Source: Flavobacteriaceae bacterium R38
GTDB lineage: Bacteria; Bacteroidota; Bacteroidia; Flavobacteriales; Flavobacteriaceae
DNA length: 64,000 bases
NCBI GenBank assembly: GCA_009901575.1
Contig: WXYP01000003.1
Location: 1-64,000, forward strand
Direction: 5' to 3'
Part shown: positions 1-9,729 of the stretch, piece after piece
How the letters are laid out: every line of letters starts with the position of its first letter
Position numbering within the stretch: position 1 is the stretch's first letter
Position numbers and translations under genes: made by a program
Notes under the pieces: model-generated
Seen by the model: only the letters and a program-made list of their open reading frames with translations
The model's database searches: none
Told to the model about the DNA's origin: nothing

Positions 1-300
1 TTAGGATGTTTCGATACCGTAACGCATACTATCGCTCCTTTCGATCTGATCGATGTCAGTGCTAACCTTGTAAGCGATGTTACTTGCTTTGGTGGAACAG
101 ACGGTACACTTAGCTTAACTACTGCCAATTATACAGGTACGTACGATTACTTCGTACTTGATAGCGGTGGAGCTACCGTAGCTACAGGTAACGGAAATGC
201 CCCTGAAACTATTAATATAACTGGTCTTGCTGTGGGTACATACTCGGTAAGAGTGGTAGAAACACAAACTCCTTTCTGTGAAGAAACTACCAATACAGTA
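1..300 (+). repeat. Long-period direct repeat inside the adhesin gene, copy 1
   Basis: Bases 1-64 are identical to 1774-1837, and similarity continues without gaps to about base 300 at a constant offset of 1773 bp (591 codons). The copies differ mainly at synonymous positions, apart from a more diverged block at about 65-115. This is a duplication of a multi-domain block, not just of one Ig-like unit. Confidence 0.85.
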
Positions 301-3300
301 ATCATCTCTTCTCCGGCAGAAGCCGTAGGAGTAGATCTTACTGCTACCTTAGCAAATTGTAATGTAGGTGCTATTATTACAGCTGTGGGTACAGGAGGTA
401 GTGGTACTTATGAATTCTCTGTGGTTCCTCAAGGAAACCCGGCTGGTACTTTCTCCAGTGATACTTCTTTTGAAGTAAATCCGGCTACTTATCCGGCTAC
501 TTTTACTGTACACGTAAGAGATGCTGCTGCTAATATATGTGTTAGTTCTAGAGATATTACTGTAGATACAGATCCTGAACCTACAGTAACATTACCTGCT
601 TTCGCTGATGATCAATGTACTTCTAACGGTACGGCGTTTACTTTCACTGCCGCAGGTACTGGTGTAGCTCCTCTTGAATACAGTATTGACGGAGTTAGCT
701 TCCAAAGCTCACCTACTTTCAACGTAACTACTGATGGTACTTACACCGTAACTGTGCGTGATGCTAACGGATGTACTGCTACCGATACTATAACTATATT
801 CCCGCCACTTGGCGTAAGTGTAAGTGTTGATGCTCAACCTTCCTGTATAAATAATGATGGTAGTATTACTGCAACCGGAAATGGTGGTTCTGGAAATCCT
901 GCCAACTATCAATATACTTTATTAGACGGTGCTACTGTAGTACAAGGTCCTAATTCAACAGGTGTGTTTACAGGATTAACCGGAGGAATTGCATATACAG
1001 TTCGTTTTGAAGATACAACTATCGGTGCTCCGGTATGTATTTCTGAAGAAACAATTACATTAGAAATAGCTACACCGGTGACATTACTTCCAACAGATCA
1101 TGACGATATTAGTTGTAATGGTGCTGCTGATGGTACAATTACCGTAAACTTAGCACCTAATCCGGCAAATGATAATCCGCCATACACATTTACAGTGGAT
1201 AATGGAGTAGATCCTGCAATCACTCAAAATGATGGTGTATTTACCGGATTAAACCCGGGTACTTATACGATAACTGTGACATCAAACAGAGGATGTGAAG
1301 CTACAGATACTGTTGTTATTGATGAGCCATTAGCCTTAGATGCAGTAGCTAGTTCTACTCCTTTAAGCTGTGATCCTGCCGATAACACTGTTAACGATGC
1401 TGTAATCACTGTAACTGTAACTCCAGGTACTGGTACTGCTCCATATACCTATAGTATCAACGGTGGTACCTTCCAAAGTAATAACACTTTCAATGTAAGT
1501 GCTGATGCTACCTATAACATCACTGTACGTGACGATAACGGATGTACTTTCTCCCTTACTGAAACTGTAGATCCTATTCAACGTGTCAATATCGATACTA
1601 TCAATATTGCTCAGGCTATAGATTGTACGCAACCTGAAATTATAGACATCATCGTTTCCGGTGGGTCTGGTAACTACGAGTTCATTCAGTTACCGTCTGG
1701 TACTGCGCAAGCTTCTAACCAGTTTACATTAACTGCACCAGGTACTTATACCTTCCAGGTTAATGATCTTACCTTAGGATGTTTCGATACCGTAACGCAT
1801 ACTATCGCTCCTTTCGATCTGATCGATGTCAGTGCTACTAAAATTTCAGACATTACATGTTTTGGAGATACTGATGGAGAATTAAGTTTAACTACTGCCA
1901 ATTATACAGGTACGTACGATTACTTTGTACTTGATAGTGGTGGAGCTACAGTAGCTACAGGTAACGGAAATGCCCCGGAAACTATTAATATAACTGGACT
2001 TGCTTCAGGTACTTATACTATAAGAGTGGTAGAAACACAAACACCTTTCTGTGAAGAAACTACTAATGTAGTAACTATTAATTCACCTACTGCTCCATTA
2101 ACACCTGGCTTGAGCATTACAAATGATCTTACTTGTCTTGGTAATGACGGAGAATTAACTGCAACTGCTACAGGCGGATGGGGAGGATATGAATTCAGGT
2201 TACTGAGAAATGGAGTAGAGGTTGTACCTTTTGGAGCAAATAATGTTTTCTCTGGATTAGATGCTGGAAATTACACTGTAGAAGTCAGAGATGCTAATGG
2301 ATGTATCAGAGATGCTTCTCAACCTTTAACTCAGCCAACTCCAATTGCAGCAGATGCTGTGTTAACTAACGGATTGGTTTGTGAAGGGGATACTACTGCC
2401 AGTATTGAAGTAAATGCTACAGGTGGTCGCCCGGATATAGATCCAACAGCAACATATCAATACATACTTAATGTACTGGATAATACAGGAACAATTGTAT
2501 CAAGTTCTGCAGCTCAAAATAGCAATACATTTGCTGGGTTATCTGCAGGTAGATATTCTGTAACTGTTATTGACGGATTCAATTGTGATGCTACAACTAA
2601 TGAAATCATTATAGATGATCCTGCAGAAATTGTTGCAACATTAGTTCAGGAAACTGCTCCTACATGTTTAGTTGATGCAACTATAACTTTAACTGCTACA
2701 GGTGGTGTTGGTCCTTACCAATACAGTACAGATGGTATAAACTTTATAGGAAGTTTTGCTAGTAGTATTACACTTCCGGCACCTACAGGTAGTTACCAAT
2801 TCTATGTACGTGACAGCAATTTATGTCCTTCAGGAATTTCTAACCTGGTTTCTATTGAAGCAGTACCGGCATTAACTATTGATGCACAAACAACAGTTGA
2901 TGTTGGATGTTTCGGTGAGGCTACTGGTCTTATCCAGGTAGTATCTAGTGGTGGATTAGGTAATCATATGTATACATTATTAGCTAGTGACGGAACAACT
3001 CAGCTTCGTCCGGCTCAAACTGACGATATCTTTAGAGATCTTACCGCAGGTACTTATTTTGTACGTGTAAATAGTGGTGTGGACTGTACAGAGATTTCAG
3101 CTCCGATAACTATTACTGAAGGTCCTGATCTTACTGCTCGTACTCCAATAGTGGTTAATCCACTATGTATTGATGATATGGGAAGTATTACTGTTGAATT
3201 ACAAGGAGGTACCGGACAATATCAATATGCGATATCTCCGAACCTAAACGAATTCCAGTCAGAAAATACATTTACCGATTTACCTGCCGGAACTTATACC

Positions 3301-4359
3301 ATCGTTGCGCAAGATAGTAATGGATGTAAGCCTTTCGTATTTGAAATGGAAATTGTAGCACCAACTCCGGTTGTGGCGACAACGACAAATGTACAAGGAG
3401 AGGTTTGTGCAGGAGATACAGACGGATTTATAGAAATAGACATTACCGGAGGTACTGCGCCTTATTCTACAAGAATTGTATCTACAGCTAATAACCCACT
3501 AACCTTTGATCCTAATTTTGTACAAGATCAGGTGTTATTCACAGGTTTAGCAGGTGGTTTCCCATATGTAGTATTAGTAAGAGATGCTAATGGTTGTGAA
3601 ACTCAGCTAGCAGTAGACCTTCCTGAAGGTATTACTATTGATGCCGAAGTACGTGTAGAAACAATTTGTAATGCAGAAACATTGCCTACAAATAATGTTA
3701 TTGTAACTATGGATGCCAGCTTAGAAAATGATGTATTGTATGCATTAGATTCTAATGATGATGGAGCCTTGAGGTTATTTGATAGAAACGGATTCCGCGG
3801 TGTTGCTCCTGGAGATCACTTTGTAAGAGTTGTTCATGCAAACGGATGTGAGCAAAGAATTGACTTTACTATTGATGCAGTAGATCCTCTTGGATTAACT
3901 GCAAGAGAAGGTCAAATCAATGAGATTGTAGCTGTAACTACCGGAGGACGTGAAGATTATGAATATTTCTTTAACGGAGTATCTAACGGAAGTAGCCCTA
4001 GCTTCTTTGTTAATCAGACAGGTACTTATGAGGTACGTGTAGTAGACGCTAATGGTTGTGAAGCTGTAGCCACAATATTCATTGAGTTCATTGATATCTT
4101 TATTCCTAACTTCTTTACCCCGGATGGTGATGGAACAAATGATACCTGGAGTCCTAGAAATACAGAACCATTCCCGAATATCTTAACCCAAGTATTTGAC
4201 CGATACAACCGATTAATTGCCGAATTAAGGCAAGGAGAATCATGGATAGGAACCTATAACGGTACACCATTACCATCAGGTGATTACTGGTACGTAGTTA
4301 AATTAAATGCCTCAAATGACGGAAGGGAATTTGTTGGAAACTTTACCCTTTATCGATAA
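1..4359 (+). CDS. SprB-like giant repeat adhesin, C-terminal part (5' end outside window)
   Basis: The frame is open from base 1, so this is the last 1452 codons of a longer gene. The protein is built of many Ig/PKD-like beta-sandwich repeats of roughly 75-95 residues, each with a pair of Cys and recurring phrases such as GTYTVTVRDANGC and FTGLxxGxY. The last ~90 residues (IFIPNFFTPDGDGTNDTW onward) form the gliding motility-associated CHU_C domain, a type B sorting signal for the type IX secretion system. In Flavobacterium, SprB-type proteins are cell-surface adhesins moved by the gliding motor, and the PorP/SprF-family gene directly downstream is the usual partner for secretion. Role here is inferred from family and context. 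A first in-frame ATG at 232 is internal and not the true start. Confidence 0.93.
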   Translation, partial: LGCFDTVTHTIAPFDLIDVSANLVSDVTCFGGTDGTLSLTTANYTGTYDYFVLDSGGATVATGNGNAPETINITGLAVGTYSVRVVETQTPFCEETTNTVIISSPAEAVGVDLTATLANCNVGAIITAVGTGGSGTYEFSVVPQGNPAGTFSSDTSFEVNPATYPATFTVHVRDAAANICVSSRDITVDTDPEPTVTLPAFADDQCTSNGTAFTFTAAGTGVAPLEYSIDGVSFQSSPTFNVTTDGTYTVTVRDANGCTATDTITIFPPLGVSVSVDAQPSCINNDGSITATGNGGSGNPANYQYTLLDGATVVQGPNSTGVFTGLTGGIAYTVRFEDTTIGAPVCISEETITLEIATPVTLLPTDHDDISCNGAADGTITVNLAPNPANDNPPYTFTVDNGVDPAITQNDGVFTGLNPGTYTITVTSNRGCEATDTVVIDEPLALDAVASSTPLSCDPADNTVNDAVITVTVTPGTGTAPYTYSINGGTFQSNNTFNVSADATYNITVRDDNGCTFSLTETVDPIQRVNIDTINIAQAIDCTQPEIIDIIVSGGSGNYEFIQLPSGTAQASNQFTLTAPGTYTFQVNDLTLGCFDTVTHTIAPFDLIDVSATKISDITCFGDTDGELSLTTANYTGTYDYFVLDSGGATVATGNGNAPETINITGLASGTYTIRVVETQTPFCEETTNVVTINSPTAPLTPGLSITNDLTCLGNDGELTATATGGWGGYEFRLLRNGVEVVPFGANNVFSGLDAGNYTVEVRDANGCIRDASQPLTQPTPIAADAVLTNGLVCEGDTTASIEVNATGGRPDIDPTATYQYILNVLDNTGTIVSSSAAQNSNTFAGLSAGRYSVTVIDGFNCDATTNEIIIDDPAEIVATLVQETAPTCLVDATITLTATGGVGPYQYSTDGINFIGSFASSITLPAPTGSYQFYVRDSNLCPSGISNLVSIEAVPALTIDAQTTVDVGCFGEATGLIQVVSSGGLGNHMYTLLASDGTTQLRPAQTDDIFRDLTAGTYFVRVNSGVDCTEISAPITITEGPDLTARTPIVVNPLCIDDMGSITVELQGGTGQYQYAISPNLNEFQSENTFTDLPAGTYTIVAQDSNGCKPFVFEMEIVAPTPVVATTTNVQGEVCAGDTDGFIEIDITGGTAPYSTRIVSTANNPLTFDPNFVQDQVLFTGLAGGFPYVVLVRDANGCETQLAVDLPEGITIDAEVRVETICNAETLPTNNVIVTMDASLENDVLYALDSNDDGALRLFDRNGFRGVAPGDHFVRVVHANGCEQRIDFTIDAVDPLGLTAREGQINEIVAVTTGGREDYEYFFNGVSNGSSPSFFVNQTGTYEVRVVDANGCEAVATIFIEFIDIFIPNFFTPDGDGTNDTWSPRNTEPFPNILTQVFDRYNRLIAELRQGESWIGTYNGTPLPSGDYWYVVKLNASNDGREFVGNFTLYR
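1774..2073 (+). repeat. Long-period direct repeat inside the adhesin gene, copy 2
   Basis: Second copy of the block found at 1-300, same reading frame, offset 1773 bp. The first 64 bases are identical. Such near-identical stretches in an older repeat gene point to recent duplication or gene conversion. Confidence 0.85.
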
Positions 4360-4372
4360 ACTTATGCTAGCA

Positions 4373-5320
4373 ATGAAAAAAATATTAACAGCCTTATTTC
4401 TGTGCGGTGTAACCTACGCTACCATTGCGCAAGAATTGACGTTACCTACTTTTACACAATATCTCTCTGATAATGCTTTTGTGATATCACCTACGTATGC
4501 TGGGATCGGAGATTTTGTAAAAATACGTGGAAACGGACTTACTCAATGGGTAGGTATTGATAATGCACCTGATACTCAATCGCTGGCAGCAGATGTTAGA
4601 ATTGGTAACAGGTCTGGGGTAGGTGCTTTGTTTTATAATGATAGAAACGGAGCAACCAGACAGCTTGGAGCTCGTTTATCATTTGCACACCACTTAACAT
4701 TAGATGAATATGAAGACATGTATTTATCTTTTGGTATTTCTTATAATTTTAATCAGTTTAGAATAAACATAAATGAGTTTGATCCGTCTATTCCAGACCC
4801 TAGTGTAACGAATGACAGATCAACTACAAATCATAACTTTGATGTTGGAGTATTATTTAGAATAAAAAAGTTCTACGCTAGTTTTAACGCTTCTAACATC
4901 CTTAATAAAAACTTAGATCTATTTGCGATCAATGAGCCTAACCGTTTAAGAAATTACTACTTATATACCGGTTATAAATGGCGTAGAGATCGCAATAGTG
5001 AATTTGAAGTAGAACCTTCTGTGTTCTTTCAACTATTCGAGAATGATGGCCGATCCAGTACCGATCTTAATATCAAGGCAAGATTATACGATTTTGAAGA
5101 TTACTATTGGGCTGGTATCTCTTATCGTTTTTTAAATGATCAGGTACTGGAGCCATTAAATGTTGGGCCTCAAATTGGGCTCAAAAAGCGAAATTTTTAT
5201 TTTGCGTACGCTTACCAAATTGTGTTAAATGAATTATCTGGTTTTAACTCCGGAACTCATTCAATCACTATTGGTATTGATCTATTACAAGGGCTAAGTA
5301 ATTGCAGTTGTACTAAATAA
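4373..5320 (+). CDS. PorP/SprF family type IX secretion outer-membrane protein
   Basis: About 315 residues, starting MKKILTALFLCGV with a clear signal peptide ending near TIAQ. The body has the alternating beta-strand pattern of the PorP/SprF family, including the early FTQYLSDNAFVISPTYAGIG block and YRFLNDQVLEPLNVGPQIGL near the C-terminus. SprF-type proteins are needed for export of SprB-type adhesins and carry type B sorted cargo to the cell surface. The gene follows the adhesin by 13 bases, so they are probably co-transcribed. ATG 4373 is chosen because it begins the signal peptide; ATG 4364 is possible, and an in-frame ATG at 4307 would overlap the adhesin and put extra residues before the signal peptide. 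Confidence 0.9.
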   Translation: MKKILTALFLCGVTYATIAQELTLPTFTQYLSDNAFVISPTYAGIGDFVKIRGNGLTQWVGIDNAPDTQSLAADVRIGNRSGVGALFYNDRNGATRQLGARLSFAHHLTLDEYEDMYLSFGISYNFNQFRININEFDPSIPDPSVTNDRSTTNHNFDVGVLFRIKKFYASFNASNILNKNLDLFAINEPNRLRNYYLYTGYKWRRDRNSEFEVEPSVFFQLFENDGRSSTDLNIKARLYDFEDYYWAGISYRFLNDQVLEPLNVGPQIGLKKRNFYFAYAYQIVLNELSGFNSGTHSITIGIDLLQGLSNCSCTK

Positions 5321-5362
5321 ATTTAAATTTCATTTCTTATAAAACAATCCCATAGCTATTCT

Positions 5363-5370
5363 TATTTTTG
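5363..5370 (+). promoter_or_regulatory. TAnnTTTG promoter element before folB
   Basis: TATTTTTG matches the Bacteroidota -7 consensus TAnnTTTG and ends 21 bases before the folB ATG, which suits a short leader. No clear TTG -33 element was picked out. Confidence 0.5.
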
Positions 5371-5391
5371 TAATAACGATTATATATAGCT

Positions 5392-5763
5392 ATGGGAATT
5401 ATAAGAGTGACCAACATTCAGGTATATGCTTATCACGGATGTTTAGTCGAAGAAGGTAAAATAGGAAGTGATTATAGAGTAGATGTTGCCGTTAAAGCCA
5501 ATCTTCAAAAATCTGCTCAAAGTGATCAACTTAAAGATACAGTAGATTACGTTCACATTAATAAAATAGTTAAAGAAGAAATGTCTCAACGTTCAAAATT
5601 ACTTGAACACGTTGCCGGGCGTATCTTAGATAGAATTTTTAAAGAAATTGATATTTCTGAAGAAGCAACAGTAGAAGTTTCAAAGATTAATCCGCCTATT
5701 GGTGGGAATGTAGAAATGGTAACTGTAGAAATGACTCTAAATCGTAAGAATTTTAATATTTAG
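5392..5763 (+). CDS. folB: Dihydroneopterin aldolase
   Basis: 123 residues, the full length of FolB. Recognisable features are the start MGIIRVTNIQVYAYHGC (strand one plus the YHGC loop), the DTVDYVHI segment, the LLEHVAGRI helix and the closing VEVSKINPPIGGNVEMVTVEM block. FolB converts 7,8-dihydroneopterin to 6-hydroxymethyl-7,8-dihydropterin and glycolaldehyde in cytoplasmic folate synthesis. It stands alone in its strand, followed by tRNA-Cys, and has its own TAnnTTTG promoter. Confidence 0.93.
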   Translation: MGIIRVTNIQVYAYHGCLVEEGKIGSDYRVDVAVKANLQKSAQSDQLKDTVDYVHINKIVKEEMSQRSKLLEHVAGRILDRIFKEIDISEEATVEVSKINPPIGGNVEMVTVEMTLNRKNFNI

Positions 5764-5799
5764 TGCATTTTCATTAAAGCTTTTTATAAATAAAATTAT

Positions 5800-5807
5800 T
5801 ACATTTG
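5800..5807 (+). promoter_or_regulatory. TAnnTTTG promoter element for tRNA-Cys
   Basis: TACATTTG matches the consensus exactly and ends 14 bases before the first base of the tRNA. The same spacing is seen upstream of the split tRNA locus near 52290. Confidence 0.6.
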
Positions 5808-5821
5808 TCACCGTTAAAAAC

Positions 5822-5892
5822 GGCACCGTGGCCGAGTGGCTAGGCAGAGGTCTGCAAAACCTTGTACAGCAGTTCGAATCTGCTCGGTGCCT
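5822..5892 (+). tRNA. tRNA-Cys (anticodon GCA)
   Basis: 71-nt cloverleaf. Acceptor arm GGCACCG (5822-5828) pairs with CGGTGCC (5885-5891), the discriminator is T, as usual for tRNA-Cys, the anticodon loop is CTGCAAA, and the T arm contains GTTCGAATC. The 3' CCA is not encoded. Confidence 0.96.
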
Positions 5893-5900
5893 CTTACAAG

Positions 5901-5928
5901 AACCACCTTTTTTTAAGGTGGTTTTTTT
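5901..5928. terminator. Bidirectional rho-independent terminator
   Basis: Hairpin arms AACCACCTT and AAGGTGGTT with a T loop, followed by a T-run. It ends the tRNA-Cys transcript. It also lies directly after the stop of the leftward LysE-type gene, where the A/T-rich loop and flank could serve on the minus strand. Confidence 0.8.
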
Positions 5929-6595
5929 ATTGTTTTCTTATCTTATTTATTCCCTCTTTAATATTCAGTTGATCTTTTGGAAGAAAACCTTTGATTATCA
6001 ATATTACACCACAAACAGCAAGTATAATTCCAAGGGATTTTTTAACTATTACAATTCTTCTTGGGGTTAATTTCTTTTTTAATCTTTTTGCCAATAAAAT
6101 TTTAACCATATCTGTTACAAAATAGGTTAAAATCATAGTCCCAAAAAAGACGAAGAAAAGTCTTGGATTGTTATCCAGGTTTGGTCCTATAATTACTACT
6201 ATTCCCAACCAAAAAACCAGTACACCAATATTGATAAAGTTTAATAGAAAACCTTTAACTATCAATCCCAGGTAATTGGTTTTTTTTACATTGATGGAAT
6301 CATTGCTAATTTCTTTTGGCTTTTTTATAAAGGTTACTAAACCATAAATAAACAATATCATCCCTCCAAAAACGTATAATCCCGGAAGGTTACTTAAGTT
6401 TTCTAACAGTTGATAACTACTAAAATAGGCTATCAGAATAAGAATAGCATCGGCAATAATAACACCTAAATTAAAAGAAATGGCTGCTCTAAAGCCTTTA
6501 AGTGCACTTGTTTCCAATAAAACAAAAAATACAGGGCCAATCATAAAACTTAGAAAAAAACCTAATGGAATGGCTGCCTGTATATTTTCAAACAT
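5927..6595 (-). CDS. LysE family translocator
   Basis: 222 residues with about six hydrophobic segments. The N-terminus (IPLGFFLSFMIGPVFFVLLE) has the small-residue and GP pattern of the LysE/RhtB family, and the GFRAAISFNLGVIIADAILI segment matches the second and third helices. LysE/RhtB proteins export amino acids or related metabolites through the inner membrane. The substrate cannot be read from sequence. The Lys-rich central loop (residues ~90-110) and the C-terminal Lys/Arg patch are typical cytoplasmic segments. Confidence 0.85.
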   Translation of the reverse strand: MFENIQAAIPLGFFLSFMIGPVFFVLLETSALKGFRAAISFNLGVIIADAILILIAYFSSYQLLENLSNLPGLYVFGGMILFIYGLVTFIKKPKEISNDSINVKKTNYLGLIVKGFLLNFINIGVLVFWLGIVVIIGPNLDNNPRLFFVFFGTMILTYFVTDMVKILLAKRLKKKLTPRRIVIVKKSLGIILAVCGVILIIKGFLPKDQLNIKEGINKIRKQ

Positions 6596-6634
6596 AAATT
6601 TGTACTGTTACTCAATAGAGAACAAATATAGAAC

Positions 6635-7309
6635 TTACTGCTCTATTATTCTTCCTCCCAGGAATCTCTTTTTATCAATTACCTTAGGTTTTCCAAAAAC
6701 TCTGATAACTCCTCCTGCCTTTACAGAAGCTCCTACATATTCTGATGCATTAATATAAGCTGTTCCTCCTGCATTAACTACTACCTTAGTTTGTTCAGTT
6801 TTAAGGTTATCTCCTTCATATTTCCCACCCGTATTTATGGTTATATTTTGATTAACAGCATCTCCTTTTGCTTCTACTTTTCCTCCGGTAACAGCCTTTA
6901 CATAGAGACGTTGTACATCTGTATTTACTTTTATTTCTCCCCCTTCCTGGGCTCTTAATTCCAGGTTAATCTGCTCAATATAATCATCTCCTGTTATAGA
7001 AGCGTTTTCATTAGCATCTATCAAATTTAATCTTCCGTTATAGTAAACTGTAGCAAAAGTTTTATACCCGCTAAAAGCTCTGTTAATTTCCATTCTTATT
7101 TTAAGTCGGCCATTTTTATTTACAATAGCCACTCTATCAGAATCTTCCCCTGTTACAACCACCTTATTTTGATCAGATTTTACCAAGGTTACTGAAATTC
7201 CGTCAAAAACCTTTATTTCTTCAAATCTGCCTGTATCTTTCTCTAATTTTCCTTGAGAAAAAACAGTAGTAACCATTAATAATGCTAATACTTTTAATGC
7301 TGTTCTCAT
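6635..7309 (-). CDS. DUF2807 (head GIN domain) secreted protein
   Basis: 224 residues with a signal peptide (MRTALKVLALLMVTTVFSQG). The mature part matches the DUF2807 layout: the opening FEEIKVFDGISVTLVKSD, then regularly spaced short beta-strands with G/N/A turns (TGGKVEAKGDAVNQNITINTG), suggesting a right-handed beta-helix. These proteins are common in Bacteroidota and are predicted to be envelope-located; function is unknown. It follows RNase R in the same direction after about 85 bases, but a shared transcript is not evident. Confidence 0.85.
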   Translation of the reverse strand: MRTALKVLALLMVTTVFSQGKLEKDTGRFEEIKVFDGISVTLVKSDQNKVVVTGEDSDRVAIVNKNGRLKIRMEINRAFSGYKTFATVYYNGRLNLIDANENASITGDDYIEQINLELRAQEGGEIKVNTDVQRLYVKAVTGGKVEAKGDAVNQNITINTGGKYEGDNLKTEQTKVVVNAGGTAYINASEYVGASVKAGGVIRVFGKPKVIDKKRFLGGRIIEQ

Positions 7310-7393
7310 TTTTTTATTTTTTGTACTGTTTTACTTTTTTTAAAAGATAGTTTTATAAACGATTTGTTACAAATTACCTTACTTAAAATTCTG

Positions 7394-9592
7394 TTAAGTT
7401 AAAATTTCTTCTCTTTTTCCTAGTAATTCAAAGTCCAGATGACGCTTAATTAAATCTGAACTCTTTACTTTTACTACAACCTCATCTCCTAATTGATAGA
7501 GATTTTTAGTCTCTTCTCCTACAAGTGCATATTGCTTTTCATCAAAGTTATAGTAATCATCTTTAATTTCCCGGATTCTTATCATTCCTTCGCATTTATT
7601 TTCTATAATTTCTACATAAATTCCCCATTCTGTCACTCCTGAGATTACTCCAAGAAATTCTTCATCTTTGTGATCCTGCATAAAACGTATTTGCATATAT
7701 TTTATAGAATCCCGTTCTGCATTGGCAGCCAAACTCTCCATATTGGAAGTATGCCTGCACTTCTCTTCATATTCTTCCTGATTTACAGAAGCACCTCCAT
7801 CTAAATAAAACTGTAGCAAACGGTGTACCATAATGTCCGGATAGCGACGAATTGGTGAAGTAAAATGCGAATAATAATCAAAAGCCAACCCGTAATGGCC
7901 TATATTATCTGTAGTATACTCAGCTTTACTCATTGTTCTTATTGCGAGAGTATCTACTAAATTTTGTTCTTTTTTCCCCTGTACTTCTTTTAATAAACTA
8001 TTTAAAGAGCTCGTAATCGATTTTTTACTCTTCATATTAATAGCATAACCAAATCTTGAAATAACGCCTTGTAACTGCATTAATTTCTCTTCATTTGGCT
8101 CATCATGTGTTCTGTAAATAAATGTTTGAGGTGGTTTTCTTTTTCCAACAAATTCTGCCACCTTTTTATTAGCCAGAAGCATAAATTCTTCAATAAGCTT
8201 ATTAGCATCTTTTGCTTCTTTAAAATATACACCTACAGGGTCTTTTTCTTCATTTAAATTAAATTTTACTTCAATTTTATCAAATGAAATAGCACCAGAT
8301 CCCATTCGTTTAGCACGCATTTTTTTAGCTAATCTGTCTAAGATGAGAATAGCATCCTTAATATGAGGTTCTATCTCATAATCTTTACCTGTTAATGATA
8401 CAGATGCATCTATTTTATGTGTTTCATTCTCAATAATACATTGTGCTTCTTCATAAGCAAAACGCCTGTCAGAATACGTCACTGTCCTTCCAAACCACTT
8501 ACCTAAAATTTCTGCTTTATCATTCATTTCAAAAACAGCAGAAAAGGTATATTTCTCTTCATTAGGCCTTAAAGAACAAGCGCCGTTAGACAATATTTCC
8601 GGTAGCATAGGAACTACTCGATCTACTAAATATACAGAAGTTGCTCTCCTGTAGGCTTCATCATCTAAAACAGTTCCCGGTTGTACATAATGTGATACAT
8701 CTGCTATATGAATCCCTATTTCATAATTTCCATTTTCCAGCACTTGAAACGAAAGTGCATCATCAAAATCTTTAGCATCTTTAGGATCTATGGTAAAAGT
8801 AGGAACATTACGCATATCCCTTCTTTTACTGATTTCCTTTTTTGTGATAGAAGTATCTAATTTATTAGCAAAATATGCTACTTCTTCAGGAAACTGATAA
8901 GGTAACCCATATTCTGCAAGAATTGCATGTATTTCTGTATTGTGTTCTCCCGGTTTACCAAGAACCTCAACAACTAATCCATATGGAGAATCTGCTTTAT
9001 CCGGCCAATCGTTAATCTCAACCAATACTTTATCTCCATTCGAAGCATTATTTATTTTGTCTTTGGGAATAAAGATATCTGTATACATTCTGAAATCTGA
9101 AGGAATTACAAAAGCAAATTTCTCCTTTATATCAATAATTCCGACAAAAGAAGTTTTGGCTCTTTTGATAATCCTGGAAATCTCTCCTTCCAGTTTTTTT
9201 CCTCTTCTTTTTGGGAAAACATATACTTCTACCTCATCATTATGAAGTGCTTTGTTAAATTTATTAGAAGGAATAAAGACATCCTGATCTAAATCTTCGC
9301 TTATCACATAAGCATTACCTCTGGCATTAACATCTATAATTCCGGTAAAATAATTTTGAGAAGGAATGGCTTTATATTTCCCTCTTTCTACTTCTTCTAT
9401 TTTCTTTTTTTCTTTTAGCTGAACTAGTTTTTTAATTAATAAATTTCGTCCGCTGGCATCTGTAATACCTAGTTTTGAAGCTATTTGTTTATAGTTATAA
9501 GATTGCTCTTTATTCTTCTCTAATACTGAAAATATACCCTTTGTAATTTCATACTTTTTTTGCTTATCCGCTCTCTTTTTCTTTCTACTCAT
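7394..9592 (-). CDS. rnr: Ribonuclease R
   Basis: 732 residues, full length for RNase R. N-terminal winged helix (residues ~10-65, ending in KYKAIP), cold-shock/OB domains (~70-230), the RNB catalytic domain with the acidic motif TIDPKDAKDFDDALS near residue 270, FTSPIRRYPDIMVHRLL near 575, and a C-terminal S1 domain (EFLGVISGVTEWGIYVEI). The enzyme is a 3'-to-5' processive exoribonuclease acting on structured RNA in mRNA and rRNA quality control. The usual Lys-rich tail after S1 is absent and the protein ends at GKREEILT; the basic patch is instead at the N-terminus (SRKKKRADKQKK). Confidence 0.96.
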   Translation of the reverse strand: MSRKKKRADKQKKYEITKGIFSVLEKNKEQSYNYKQIASKLGITDASGRNLLIKKLVQLKEKKKIEEVERGKYKAIPSQNYFTGIIDVNARGNAYVISEDLDQDVFIPSNKFNKALHNDEVEVYVFPKRRGKKLEGEISRIIKRAKTSFVGIIDIKEKFAFVIPSDFRMYTDIFIPKDKINNASNGDKVLVEINDWPDKADSPYGLVVEVLGKPGEHNTEIHAILAEYGLPYQFPEEVAYFANKLDTSITKKEISKRRDMRNVPTFTIDPKDAKDFDDALSFQVLENGNYEIGIHIADVSHYVQPGTVLDDEAYRRATSVYLVDRVVPMLPEILSNGACSLRPNEEKYTFSAVFEMNDKAEILGKWFGRTVTYSDRRFAYEEAQCIIENETHKIDASVSLTGKDYEIEPHIKDAILILDRLAKKMRAKRMGSGAISFDKIEVKFNLNEEKDPVGVYFKEAKDANKLIEEFMLLANKKVAEFVGKRKPPQTFIYRTHDEPNEEKLMQLQGVISRFGYAINMKSKKSITSSLNSLLKEVQGKKEQNLVDTLAIRTMSKAEYTTDNIGHYGLAFDYYSHFTSPIRRYPDIMVHRLLQFYLDGGASVNQEEYEEKCRHTSNMESLAANAERDSIKYMQIRFMQDHKDEEFLGVISGVTEWGIYVEIIENKCEGMIRIREIKDDYYNFDEKQYALVGEETKNLYQLGDEVVVKVKSSDLIKRHLDFELLGKREEILT

Positions 9593-9729
9593 ATACGCTA
9601 TAAATTGGGTTTGAAAATTACAAATAATAATTGAAGAACAGGAAACTTAAAAAAAAGTTAAATATTTATTAAAAAAATTGTAACATTTTACTTTTTCTTC
9701 CGTCTATATAATACATATTTCTTCATTTA

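Noticed and set aside
709-1632. Open frames on the minus strand inside the SprB-like gene
   Set aside because: They are shadows created by the low-complexity Thr/Val/Gly-rich repeats of the adhesin, low in protein-like features.
5828-6070. 80-codon plus-strand frame starting inside tRNA-Cys
   Set aside because: It starts within the tRNA and runs through the terminator and the antisense of the LysE-type gene.
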